Origin: CAYQQK01 sp964420065
GTDB taxonomy: Bacteria > Bacillota > Dethiobacteria > DTU022
DNA length: 64,000 nucleotides
Reading direction: 5' to 3'
Assembly: GCA_964420065.1 (NCBI GenBank)
Contig: CAYQQK010000002.1
Location: forward strand, 101,827-165,826
Under the pieces are notes generated by a model, which did no database searches, was not told the DNA's origin, and saw only the letters and a program-made list of their open reading frames with translations. Numbering within the stretch: the first letter of the stretch is position 1; every line of letters starts with the position of its first letter. A program made the translations under genes and the position numbers. Shown here piece by piece: positions 43,125 to 50,950 of the stretch.

Positions 43125-44051
43125 TTAACCTTGAATCGTGAGCACGCCGGGTAAAATTTCAATTTTGACCGGGGCGTATCCGGGTTGTTCACCGTCCAGG
43201 TTGAGCAGGGCCCTGGAGGCAGAGTCAACCAGGATGTCGCGACCGGAGAAGCATTGGATGCGGGGATGGGTAAGATGGGCGCCCCGATAAACCCGGGGCA
43301 GGTTGGCCAACAGTTCCAACTTGTTAAAGTCGCCGACAACAATAATATCCAGAAATCCATCGTCCATCACGGCATGCGGCGCTACCTTCATCCCCCCGCC
43401 AAAATAGCGACCGTTGCCCGCAGCAATGAAGGTCACCGGGCCCTGATACACCCTCCGCCCGTCAATTTCAACCGTCATCCTTTTGTTCCGGTAAAGAAGC
43501 AGGCTCGCCACCGTCCCCCAGAGAAAAGAAACGAACCCCCCCAGGATCTTGGTGGTACGGTTAACCCGGGCCACGGTATCCCCATCCAGACCGAGACCGG
43601 CCACGTTTATAAAAAAGCGGGTGACAGGGAGACCCCGGTGGTCGGTAAAGGAAACCCGTCCCAGGTCAATCTGGCGCCGACTGCTATGCGCCAAATATGC
43701 TACCGCTTCAAGGGGGTTCCGGGGAATGCCCAGGGTACGCACGAGGTCACTGCCGGTTCCGGTGGCAATAAAAGATATTGCGGCGTTCAGGGAAACGGGA
43801 GACCCATCCGGTTTGAAAAACCCGTTGACCACTTCGTTGGCGGTACCGTCCCCACCCACGGCAATAACCAGGGCGGCCCCCCTTTCCAGAGCCCTTCGGG
43901 TTAAAATAATAGCCTCTTCCGGTCCGCCGGTAAAGCAATGCTGCAGGTCCGGCCAGATCCGTCGCAATCCCGTTTCAATTCTCGGCCAGTGCCGCGCCGT
44001 TTTTCCCCCTGCGGAAACCGGGTTAACGATGGCCACGGCTTTACCTCTCAT
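43125..44051 (-). CDS. Diacylglycerol/lipid kinase family protein (DgkB/YegS type)
   Basis: A 308-residue lipid kinase with the family nucleotide-binding motif VIAVGGDGTANEVVNGF, the IATGTGSDLVRTLGIP motif, and the C-terminal GNGRYFGGGMKVAPHAVMDDGFLDIIVV, all diagnostic. It should phosphorylate diacylglycerol or a similar lipid at the membrane. The ATG at 44051 has GGAGG six bases upstream, and overlaps the preceding methylase gene by 11 bases. Confidence 0.9.
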   Translation of the reverse strand: MRGKAVAIVNPVSAGGKTARHWPRIETGLRRIWPDLQHCFTGGPEEAIILTRRALERGAALVIAVGGDGTANEVVNGFFKPDGSPVSLNAAISFIATGTGSDLVRTLGIPRNPLEAVAYLAHSSRRQIDLGRVSFTDHRGLPVTRFFINVAGLGLDGDTVARVNRTTKILGGFVSFLWGTVASLLLYRNKRMTVEIDGRRVYQGPVTFIAAGNGRYFGGGMKVAPHAVMDDGFLDIIVVGDFNKLELLANLPRVYRGAHLTHPRIQCFSGRDILVDSASRALLNLDGEQPGYAPVKIEILPGVLTIQG

Positions 44052-44901
44052 CCTTGTCCTCCCTGTTGCAAAGCCCAAGGTTGCGGAAAATAAGCAGGAA
44101 TTCGTGCACCTTGTTCACCCGAAATACTGAAGGATAGCCCAGCGGACGGAGCCGGTTATACTCATGCCGTCGATCCCAGATGATAATATCGTCAAGCAGG
44201 TAGCCGGCCCGGAGCATCTCTTTCGAAAGGTCCATGTGCAAGGGGAAAAATCGGTTTTTTTTGCGCAGGTCCATTACTGCCACGATACAGTAGCCGCCCG
44301 GTTTAAGACAGTACCGCACCGCAGCAAATATTTCCCTCAGGGCATTGAGATAGGCGCCATAGCTTTTGATGCGTCCCAGATCGGCCTCGTTCTCACCATA
44401 GGGACGGCTTTCTTGCCGGTCGGCGGAACGGCGGGCCAGCATGATGTCCCAATAGGGGGGCGAGGTCAACACCAGATCCGCCTCCCCTTCATGCAGGTAC
44501 TCGCCCACACGGTGGGCCTGGTCGAGGATAAAACGGGGTGGAATTCCGTTACAGTTCCCGGAAGAACATTCTTGCGCCAGGCGCTTTTGAAACATGGCCT
44601 CGAAAGCCGGGTAAATTTCTAGACCGACCCCCTGCCGGCCGAGGCGGCAAGCCGCCGCCAGAGTCGTTCCGCTTCCGGCAAAAGGATCCAGGACAATGCT
44701 ATTCGGTCCGGGGGTAAATGTAGCGATGACCCGTTCCGCCAGCTCGAGGGGAAATGCCGCCGGGTGTCTCAGAGCAAGCTCGTTTGCGCTTTTACGCAAA
44801 TCACTCCAAACACTGATGCTGAAACGGGTCCAGGTGCGTCCGTCGAGTTCGTTGCAGCGCCGGCGGCGCCCGCCCGGAACCCCGATCCTTTTGTTTTCCA
44901 T
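44041..44901 (-). CDS. Solitary site-specific DNA methyltransferase (N4-cytosine/N6-adenine type)
   Basis: A 286-residue amino-methyltransferase. Motif order is X-like RHPAAFPLELAERVIATF, then I as VLDPFAGSGTTLAAACRLG, then IV as DLVLTSPPYWDIML, then a KPGGYCIVAVMDLR strand. This order (X, I, IV) is not that of the beta class, although its motifs resemble it. TSPPYW favours N4-cytosine. There is no restriction enzyme nearby. The start is uncertain: ATG at 44901 lacks a good site, and an ATG at 44949 with AAAGG upstream would add 16 residues. Confidence 0.82.
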   Translation of the reverse strand: MENKRIGVPGGRRRRCNELDGRTWTRFSISVWSDLRKSANELALRHPAAFPLELAERVIATFTPGPNSIVLDPFAGSGTTLAAACRLGRQGVGLEIYPAFEAMFQKRLAQECSSGNCNGIPPRFILDQAHRVGEYLHEGEADLVLTSPPYWDIMLARRSADRQESRPYGENEADLGRIKSYGAYLNALREIFAAVRYCLKPGGYCIVAVMDLRKKNRFFPLHMDLSKEMLRAGYLLDDIIIWDRRHEYNRLRPLGYPSVFRVNKVHEFLLIFRNLGLCNREDKDER

Positions 44902-45102
44902 CGCCGGCCTAAAACTCGGCCCGGGACGGCTGCCGGACCTTACCGGCATTAACCTTTTCCAGGGCCTTTTCCTCTTGCACTGTATACCCTTTTCCCGCTG
45001 CAATCAAATTGTAAAACAGGCATCCAGGGTAAGTCATCCCAAATCCCCCCCTACCGCAGGCCTGCTTTGACCGGCCGGTATTGGTTATCCATAACTGGTT
45101 TT

Positions 45103-46074
45103 CTAGGTTAACTGCAATTCCACGACGTCTCCGTCCGCTAGAAGATAATCCCTTGGGACGGCTTGCCCGTCAAAACGGGCCGATCCCCAGACCAGGGCGC
45201 TTTTCAGGCGGTGGGGAAAGTCCCGGTGCACCAGGCCGGCAAAATCAAGGACCGTGCTGCCACGGCGGAGGATAAAAGGCTTTTCTCGATCCGGGGGGCG
45301 CCCCGGTACCTTACCGTAAATGCGAATTACCTCTAGAATTGTAAATAATGCCTCTTTGAGCCTTTCGAGCCCGATTCCGGTACTGGATACGATATAAAAT
45401 ACCAGCTCCGGATAAAGTTCCTGCAATACCGACAGGTTTTCCGCGCTGCCGCTACAATCCGCCTTGGTCGCCGCCACCAGAAAAGGAGCGGGGGCAACGA
45501 TGGTCCCCTCCTCGGAAAGGTCGATCACTTCTCGTTCTTGAAGGACCTCCAGTAGCCCTTCCAGCTGCTCCAGTACCGTGGGGGAAGCGCTGTCAAGCAC
45601 GATCAGGATGGCGTCGGCCTCTTTAAAGGTGCCGAGCAGTCCGGCAGGGACATTGTCGGGGGTCAGGGGCGGGGTATCCACCAACTGGACATGGATATCG
45701 CGGTAGGGCATCATCCCGGAAACCGGCAGTGCGGTCGCAAAAGGGTAATCCGTAACCTTGACCCGGGCCCGTGAAAGTGCACCAACCAGAGCCGATTTAC
45801 CACAATTGGGATAACCGGCCAGGACGATCTGCCCGGCGCCCTGTTTCTCCACCCCGAAAGGATCATATCCCCCCTTCGTTTTTTTCCGGGTTCGGCTTTC
45901 CTCCCGCAGCCGGGCCATGCGGCTCTTGATATCCGCCTGTAGTTTTTCGGTCCCCTTATGTTTGGGTATGGTCGCCATCATTTCTTGCAAGGCGGCCATT
46001 TTATCTTCGGCATTCCGGGCCCGGCGGTACGCCTCTTCAGCGTTTTTATACTGCTGGGTCAGGTTGGCCGGCAA
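45103..46074 (-). CDS. DRG/Obg-like GTPase with C-terminal TGS domain
   Basis: A 323-residue GTPase. The N-terminal helical part (PANLTQQYKNAEEAYRRARN) precedes a G domain: G1 LAGYPNCGKSALVGAL, G3 VDTPPLTPDNVP, G4 in ATKAD, and the C-terminal TGS domain (FAGLVHRDFPHRLKSALVWG). It belongs to the DRG-like YchF/Obg superfamily, usually ribosome linked. The TTG at 46074 has GGAGG seven bases upstream and gives the conserved start; an upstream frame to 46185 has no similarity. Confidence 0.88.
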   Translation of the reverse strand: MPANLTQQYKNAEEAYRRARNAEDKMAALQEMMATIPKHKGTEKLQADIKSRMARLREESRTRKKTKGGYDPFGVEKQGAGQIVLAGYPNCGKSALVGALSRARVKVTDYPFATALPVSGMMPYRDIHVQLVDTPPLTPDNVPAGLLGTFKEADAILIVLDSASPTVLEQLEGLLEVLQEREVIDLSEEGTIVAPAPFLVAATKADCSGSAENLSVLQELYPELVFYIVSSTGIGLERLKEALFTILEVIRIYGKVPGRPPDREKPFILRRGSTVLDFAGLVHRDFPHRLKSALVWGSARFDGQAVPRDYLLADGDVVELQLT

Positions 46075-46188
46075 AGCTTTTCCTCCCTCCCTGGTGGTTT
46101 TTTTATCAAAGCTGTTTTGATTGTACTTCCGGCCGCAAAGAAGATCAACCTTAAACAACACGATTCGAGGCCGATCATCTTTCAAGGA

Positions 46189-47538
46189 TCAAACGATCAC
46201 GTTGACTGTTTCCCCCTGTTTTAAACCGGGACTGCCTTTTTTGACCTCGATATAGCAGTCGCCGTGCAGGGCGCTTTTCAAATTACCCGGTGATTGCTCC
46301 CTCTCGATCAGGCTGACCACGGTTTGACCGTCTTTGTCTTTTGCCAGCCGGCCCCTTAGAAACCGTCGCACCGGACTTTTTTTGCGGAAATCGTTTTGTA
46401 AAACTGCCGGCAGGGTTTCCCGTTCCAACGACCGGTTATGGGTAATTTCCTTCAAGAACGGAAACAGGAGCAGATCAAACGAAACCGATGCCGCCAGGGG
46501 ATTGCCGGAGAGGCTGATTACCGGTTTGCCCGATAATACGCTGAAAAGGGCCGGTGAACCCGGTTTTATATTCACTTTCCAAAAGATCATTTCCGCCCCC
46601 AGGCCGATCATCACCTCTTTCATGACATCTTTCTTCCCGACCGATACGCCCCCCGTGGTGACGATAAAGTCTACTTGATCCACTATTTCCAGGATTGTTT
46701 TTGCGATCGCCTCCCGATCGTCTCCTATAATACCGGTCGGGACTACATCCACTCCGCTTTCCCGGAGACGACAGGCAATCGTATAAAAGTTGCTGTTATA
46801 GATGCGGCCCGGCGCCAGTCCTCTCCCCGGTTCCACCAGTTCATCACCGGTACTGATCACGGCGGCGGCCGGTCTTTGGTAAACATTGACCATGGTAATA
46901 CCCAGCCCGGCCAGCACCCCAATTTCGGTTGCTTTGAGCAAACTGCCTCCGGCCAGAACCAGGTCTCCTTTTTCAAAAATTTCACCTTTGAAACAGAAAT
47001 TGTCCCACCGGTCAAGCTCTCGCAAAATCTGAACCCGATCCTTTTCCACCCGGGTATCTTCCTGCCTGATGACACAATCCGCCCCGTCAGGGATGGGCGA
47101 CCCGGTCATCAGCCGGACAGCCGAACCGGCCGCTACTTTTTGCTCGGACCGTTTCCCGGCGAAAATGGTATCGATAATTTTTAGACTGACCGGTGAAGCG
47201 GTCCCCGCCCCTCCGGTGTCCGCTGCTTTCAGAGCATATCCGTCCAGCGGGGAACGGTTAAACGGAGGCAGATCCAAAGGTGCAAAAACATCTTTGGCCA
47301 GGACCCTGCCGTGCGCCTGCAGCAGGCCGAGCTCCTCGATCCTGTTCAAACCTCCTTTTTCCCGGATCAACTGCTGGGCCTTCTCCAGCTCGATCTGTTT
47401 CATCATTTTTGAAGTGGCACATCCTTTCTTCAATGAAAACCCGCCGGTGCATTGTTTCTGAAACGCAATACCCCGCTCATAAAAGTAATAAACCGGAACA
47501 TCATGAATGTGATCCGGTTGTTCCTTGATGATTTTCAT
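46189..47538 (-). CDS. moeA: Molybdopterin molybdenumtransferase (MoeA)
   Basis: MoeA inserts molybdate into adenylylated molybdopterin. The 449-residue protein has the family motifs LDLPPFNRSPLDGYALKAAD, RLMTGSPIPDGADCVIRQED, AVISTGDELVEPG and IVTTGGVSVGKKDVMKEVM, and LSGNPLAASVSFDLLLFPFL. MoeA proper starts around residue 45 (MMKQIELEKAQQL). I choose the ATG at 47538 because it has AAAGGAG four bases upstream, giving an extra 45-residue N-terminus with two Cys that I do not recognise; an ATG at 47406 has no site at usual spacing. No other molybdenum cofactor genes are nearby. Confidence 0.88.
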   Translation of the reverse strand: MKIIKEQPDHIHDVPVYYFYERGIAFQKQCTGGFSLKKGCATSKMMKQIELEKAQQLIREKGGLNRIEELGLLQAHGRVLAKDVFAPLDLPPFNRSPLDGYALKAADTGGAGTASPVSLKIIDTIFAGKRSEQKVAAGSAVRLMTGSPIPDGADCVIRQEDTRVEKDRVQILRELDRWDNFCFKGEIFEKGDLVLAGGSLLKATEIGVLAGLGITMVNVYQRPAAAVISTGDELVEPGRGLAPGRIYNSNFYTIACRLRESGVDVVPTGIIGDDREAIAKTILEIVDQVDFIVTTGGVSVGKKDVMKEVMIGLGAEMIFWKVNIKPGSPALFSVLSGKPVISLSGNPLAASVSFDLLLFPFLKEITHNRSLERETLPAVLQNDFRKKSPVRRFLRGRLAKDKDGQTVVSLIEREQSPGNLKSALHGDCYIEVKKGSPGLKQGETVNVIV

Positions 47539-48159
47539 ATCACTCCTTTCCAATTACGGGAGGTGCGGCAGTTTCCCGCCGCACCCTGACGGCCCGCACA
47601 CCAGATGCTTCTCCAGAAAAAGTTTAGGTGTGAAGGCTCGGAGTGCAAAACACCGCGCTCGGCACCACCGCCAAGCTCCTACCGTAAAATAGCAATCTTG
47701 CCAGGCCCGCGTCCGCGTCGGCAGATTTGATTCGACATTCTGAATGCAATTCCTTCTTTTACTGATCAACCCACAATTTTGCCAAGGCTCTGCCTGAAAC
47801 CCGGTCCTCTTTATACTCGATATGTCATCAATAGCCGGAGTGAGAATGGCCATGGAATAAAAAAGACCGCCGCCGAATGTCTTATTCAATCTTTTTGCCC
47901 CAACGTTGGAATACCTGCGTCCAGTTTTCGACATAGTATTGACCGGAGGCCCATTCGGCCATGATCACTGTTTCATTTTCCTTGAGGGGTATCCGCTTTA
48001 GCGGAGCCCCGGCAATGTTGTCCTGAAAAAGTGGATAGAGTAAAAGTTCGCCGGAGGTTACAACCAGAGCCAGATCTTTGTTTGGTGCGGTCAAAAGGTC
48101 CCGGGTTCAACCCGGCGGCTGTTTTATTCTGCCTGGGGGTGCTTTTTCTTTCCACATCC
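47539..48159. other. Gap of about 620 bases with degenerate coding remnants
   Basis: This stretch begins the accessory part of the window. On the minus strand a frame at 47882-48094 (70 codons, TTG start) reads LALVVTSGELLLYPLFQDN and looks like the end of a real beta-rich protein, but has no ribosome site and no recognised family. A longer minus-strand frame at 47554-47934 is rich in Cys/Arg/Trp and looks non-coding. I see no promoter or RNA. Confidence 0.4.
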
Positions 48160-48554
48160 TACCTGGTGAATGCCGGCTACAATCCATGAATCTGTTGGTG
48201 GAAAAAACCGGGGTCAAACCGGATATTTACCGTTTTCCGGGAGGATCCAGCAACGCCTGGGTGACCCCTACCGTGCTCAAGGAGATCATTGCGGCGCTAG
48301 CAGAGCGGGGTTATGATTACTTTGACTGGAATGTTGCCACCGGGGACAGCAATACCAACCTCAGCGGAGCCCAGATCGTGGCCAATTTGATCAACCAGGC
48401 TGATGAACTGCCCGGGAAGGACCTGGTAATCCTCATGCACACCACAAGATCCTCCACGGTCGAGGCGCTGCCCCGGATCATCGCGATATTGAGTGCACGG
48501 GGTTATCGTTTTGCTCCTTTACAAAAGGGGGCAGTCAACGTGAAGCACCGCTGA
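48160..48554 (+). pseudogene. C-terminal fragment of a polysaccharide deacetylase (NodB family)
   Basis: The plus-strand frame contains MNLLVEKTGVKPDIYRFPGG, DYFDWNVATGDSN and DLVILMHTTRSSTVEALP, which match the C-terminal half of peptidoglycan GlcNAc deacetylases (NodB homology). The N-terminal half with the TFDDGP metal motif is missing, and upstream sequence in this frame has no similarity or start. The protein would be inactive. A further plus-strand fragment at 48556-48639 (ending in VDNVNTVVIGEN) looks like the tail of another protein. Confidence 0.75.
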
Positions 48555-48698
48555 CAACGCGGTGCCGATCAGCTTTCCCGGCGATGCTTTCCACATCACC
48601 GTCGATAACGTGAACACGGTAGTTATCGGTGAAAACTGATCCGTTGAGTTGTTCATGGCAGTTCAGCGAACGCCGGTATGAAATGAACCGGCCTCCGG

Positions 48699-48707
48699 TG
48701 TTATAAT
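48699..48707 (+). promoter_or_regulatory. Extended -10 promoter upstream of DUF3006 gene
   Basis: TGT followed by TATAAT (48702-48707) forms an extended -10 element; no good -35. It lies about 55 bases upstream of the DUF3006 reading frame. Confidence 0.4.
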
Positions 48708-48763
48708 GGTCTTAAACTTGGCCGGACAACCGGTACCAAAATCCCGCATTGGAGTGAGTAGCG

Positions 48764-48964
48764 ATCCTGGTTATTGATCGTTTTGAAGGCGATTGGGCTA
48801 TCATAGAGTTTGAAGACGGCACGTTCCATATCCCCAAAATACTGCTCCCGATCGGGGCCGCTGAAGGTGATGTGATCAAGCTCGTCTTTTCCGTAGATGA
48901 AAAGGCCACAGTCGAACGAAAAAAAAGGATTGACAAACTGATCGAAGATCTCTTCGAGGAATAA
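48764..48964 (+). CDS. DUF3006 family small protein with non-standard start
   Basis: A 66-residue frame reads (I/L)LVIDRFEGDWAIIEFEDGTF, then PIGAAEGDVIKLVF, and ends in a charged helix; this is the DUF3006 pattern of small beta-barrel proteins often encoded next to ComEC/metallo-beta-lactamase genes. In the reading frame an upstream TGA is close, and there is no ATG, GTG or TTG; the position where ATG is expected is ATC (48764-48766), followed by CTG. GGAG lies nine bases before the ATC. The gene is thus either started at ATC or CTG, or has lost its start. Confidence 0.6.
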   Translation: MLVIDRFEGDWAIIEFEDGTFHIPKILLPIGAAEGDVIKLVFSVDEKATVERKKRIDKLIEDLFEE

Positions 48965-48970
48965 AAGCAG

Positions 48971-48994
48971 ACGCGGGGACATTTCTAATGTCCG
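48971..48994. repeat. GGGGAC-type palindromic repeat, copy 1
   Basis: Just after the DUF3006 stop, GCGGGGACATTTCTAATGTCC contains GGACATT-TCT-AATGTCC, a seven-pair palindrome. It resembles other copies in the right part of the window and could be a hairpin terminator as well. Confidence 0.5.
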
Positions 48995-49064
48995 GAACAT
49001 TAAAAACAGATGCGGACTCTATCAATTGGACCAACTTGTAAAACCGATGTTCCGGAAATTTTTG

Positions 49065-49073
49065 TGTTATACT
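49065..49073 (+). promoter_or_regulatory. Extended -10 promoter of the response regulator gene
   Basis: TGT plus TATACT (49068-49073) gives an extended -10 element with a weak -35. It is about 35 bases upstream of the response regulator start. Confidence 0.45.
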
Positions 49074-49108
49074 GACCGTAGGTTTTGTTTATTTCGAGGA
49101 ATTTTGCC

Positions 49109-49771
49109 ATGGAACCAAGATTGCTCGTGGTAGAGGATGATCTCTTTTTGCGAGACGGCCTTGGCACAATGCTGCGGCGCGAAGGCTATACCGTTGATTG
49201 CGCCGCAACGTGCCGGGAGGCACGGCGTCTGGCCGCCGAAAACAACCATCAACTGATTATTCTGGACATCATGCTGCCCGACGGCAGCGGGCTCGACCTC
49301 TGTTCGGCCTGGCGTTGCAGCGGCATGGAAACACCAATCCTTTTCCTGACCGCCAAGGATGACGAGGTGCAGATCGTGCGGGGGCTTGATAGCGGTGGCG
49401 ATGATTATGTCACCAAACCTTTCCGCCTGGCGGAGCTGCTCTCGCGGATCCGGGCTCTGCTCAGAAGAAACCGGGTCCTCGTTTCCTACGAAAAAGATGG
49501 ACTGCGCATCGATCTGCCAACAAGGCGCGTTTACTATGACGGGGAGCAGATCTATCTTACCCCGACCGAATTTCAACTGCTTTCAATCCTGGTCCGCAAT
49601 GCCGGCCGGGTACTCACTCGAAAGATTTTGCTGCAAACCATCGGGGACAACGGTGGGTTTTACGTCGATGATAACACCCTATCCGTCCATATCAGCCGCC
49701 TGCGCGAGAAGGTCGGCGCCGGCCGCATCGAGACCGTGCGCGGAATCGGTTACCGCTGGGCCGGAGAATAG
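49109..49771 (+). CDS. OmpR/PhoB-family response regulator
   Basis: A 220-residue DNA-binding response regulator. The receiver domain has RLLVVEDDLFLRD with the acidic pair, the phosphorylated aspartate in LIILDIMLPDGSGLD (about residue 51), and the lysine in VTKPFRL. The C-terminal winged helix has YLTPTEFQLLSILVRNAGRVLTR and the recognition region DDNTLSVHISRLREKVG with ETVRGIGYRW. The ATG at 49109 has GAGG nine bases upstream. Its likely kinase partner lies downstream at 50951, separated by a methyltransferase gene. Confidence 0.92.
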   Translation: MEPRLLVVEDDLFLRDGLGTMLRREGYTVDCAATCREARRLAAENNHQLIILDIMLPDGSGLDLCSAWRCSGMETPILFLTAKDDEVQIVRGLDSGGDDYVTKPFRLAELLSRIRALLRRNRVLVSYEKDGLRIDLPTRRVYYDGEQIYLTPTEFQLLSILVRNAGRVLTRKILLQTIGDNGGFYVDDNTLSVHISRLREKVGAGRIETVRGIGYRWAGE

Positions 49772-50023
49772 TGCTGGAACCTGGTCACGGGATGATGGAT
49801 GGCCCCTTTTTGTTATGGCCAGATCTCCTTTTCACTAGTATAGACAGGAAAAAAAGATGTTTATCGCGGAACAGTATATATTAAAATCCGATTCAGAAAG
49901 CAGCGGTGCCCGGCCGGCCGCGGCCTGATGTTTGCCCATTACCGCCGGCAAAATCCATCATGCTAGACTTGAACTAAATTTGAAGTACCGCCCGTCCTTG
50001 CGAGCAAGGGGAGGAAGACCAGT

Positions 50024-50806
50024 ATGGGTAATTTTGAATTTGATGGGGCGAAATACAGAAACGCCTCGGCGCATCAAAAAGAGTGGGGTACCAAAGTCAT
50101 GGCCGGGTTGAGTTTAAGCGGGGTAGAGTCGATACTTGATCTCGGTTGCGGGGATGGGCAGCTGACGAAACAGCTGGCCGGGCTGGTACCCCGGGGAAAG
50201 GTTCTCGGGATTGACGCCTCGCTCGGAATGATCGGTACAGCGAAAGAACTCGAGGGTCCGAATTTGTCCTTTGTTCACCTGGATATTGATCGGATGCAAT
50301 TCAATCACGCTTTTGATTTGATTTTTTCAAACGCGGCTTTACACTGGGTTAAAGATCATCAATTACTTCTGGGAAATTGTAAAAGGGCGCTAAAGCCGAA
50401 TGGGTTGATCCGTTTTAATTTTGCCGGGGATGGAAACTGTTCCAATTTCTATGAAGTGATCCGCCGGATCATGAACAGGACCGAGTTCAAAAGTTATTTT
50501 CAGGATTTCGCATGGCCCTGGTTTATGCCGGAAATATGTGTATACGAAAAACTCGTTAACAGGCACGGGTTCAGTAACATAAAGGTTTGGAAAGAAAACG
50601 CCGACCGGTATTTTACAAGGGAAGAACTGATCCGTTGGATCGATCAGCCCTCCATTGTTCCATTCCTAACGGTGATCCCTGATAAAAAGAAAGGATTTTT
50701 CAGGGATGAAGTTGTTCAAACAATGATGGAAAAAACGAGACAACCCGATGGAACATGCTTTGAAACATTTAGAAGAATCAACGTTTATGCGAAAAATACC
50801 CTGTAA
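50024..50806 (+). CDS. Class I SAM-dependent methyltransferase (trans-aconitate methyltransferase-like)
   Basis: A 260-residue methyltransferase with motif I LDLGCGDGQLTKQLAGLVP, the acidic residue in VLGIDASLGMI, and DLIFSNAALHWVKDHQ, very similar to Tam-like enzymes that methylate small carboxylates. The C-terminal half (FYEVIRRIMN, LIRWIDQPS) is typical of this group. GGAGG lies nine bases upstream of the ATG at 50024. It interrupts the regulator-kinase pair, suggesting an insertion. Substrate unknown. Confidence 0.87.
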   Translation: MGNFEFDGAKYRNASAHQKEWGTKVMAGLSLSGVESILDLGCGDGQLTKQLAGLVPRGKVLGIDASLGMIGTAKELEGPNLSFVHLDIDRMQFNHAFDLIFSNAALHWVKDHQLLLGNCKRALKPNGLIRFNFAGDGNCSNFYEVIRRIMNRTEFKSYFQDFAWPWFMPEICVYEKLVNRHGFSNIKVWKENADRYFTREELIRWIDQPSIVPFLTVIPDKKKGFFRDEVVQTMMEKTRQPDGTCFETFRRINVYAKNTL

Positions 50807-50950
50807 CCGATTTTACGCAGATGACAAGGAGCCTTGAATTATTTTACCTTACAGCCCATCAAGCATCGTTGATCAGAAAATAGACTTGGACAATGTGGAA
50901 GGGTTTCAAGAATCGATCGCCGATAAATTCAGGGAGAAATGTAAACAGAT

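Noticed and set aside
47554..47934. Minus-strand frame of 126 codons upstream of moeA
   Set aside because: Composition is unlike a protein (many Cys, Arg, Trp) and no ribosome site or motif is present.
49859..49930. Possible 23-residue leader peptide MFIAEQYILKSDS before the Tam-like methyltransferase
   Set aside because: Only an A-rich weak site upstream, and no terminator or competing hairpin was seen between it and the gene, unlike the leader at 59.4 kb.
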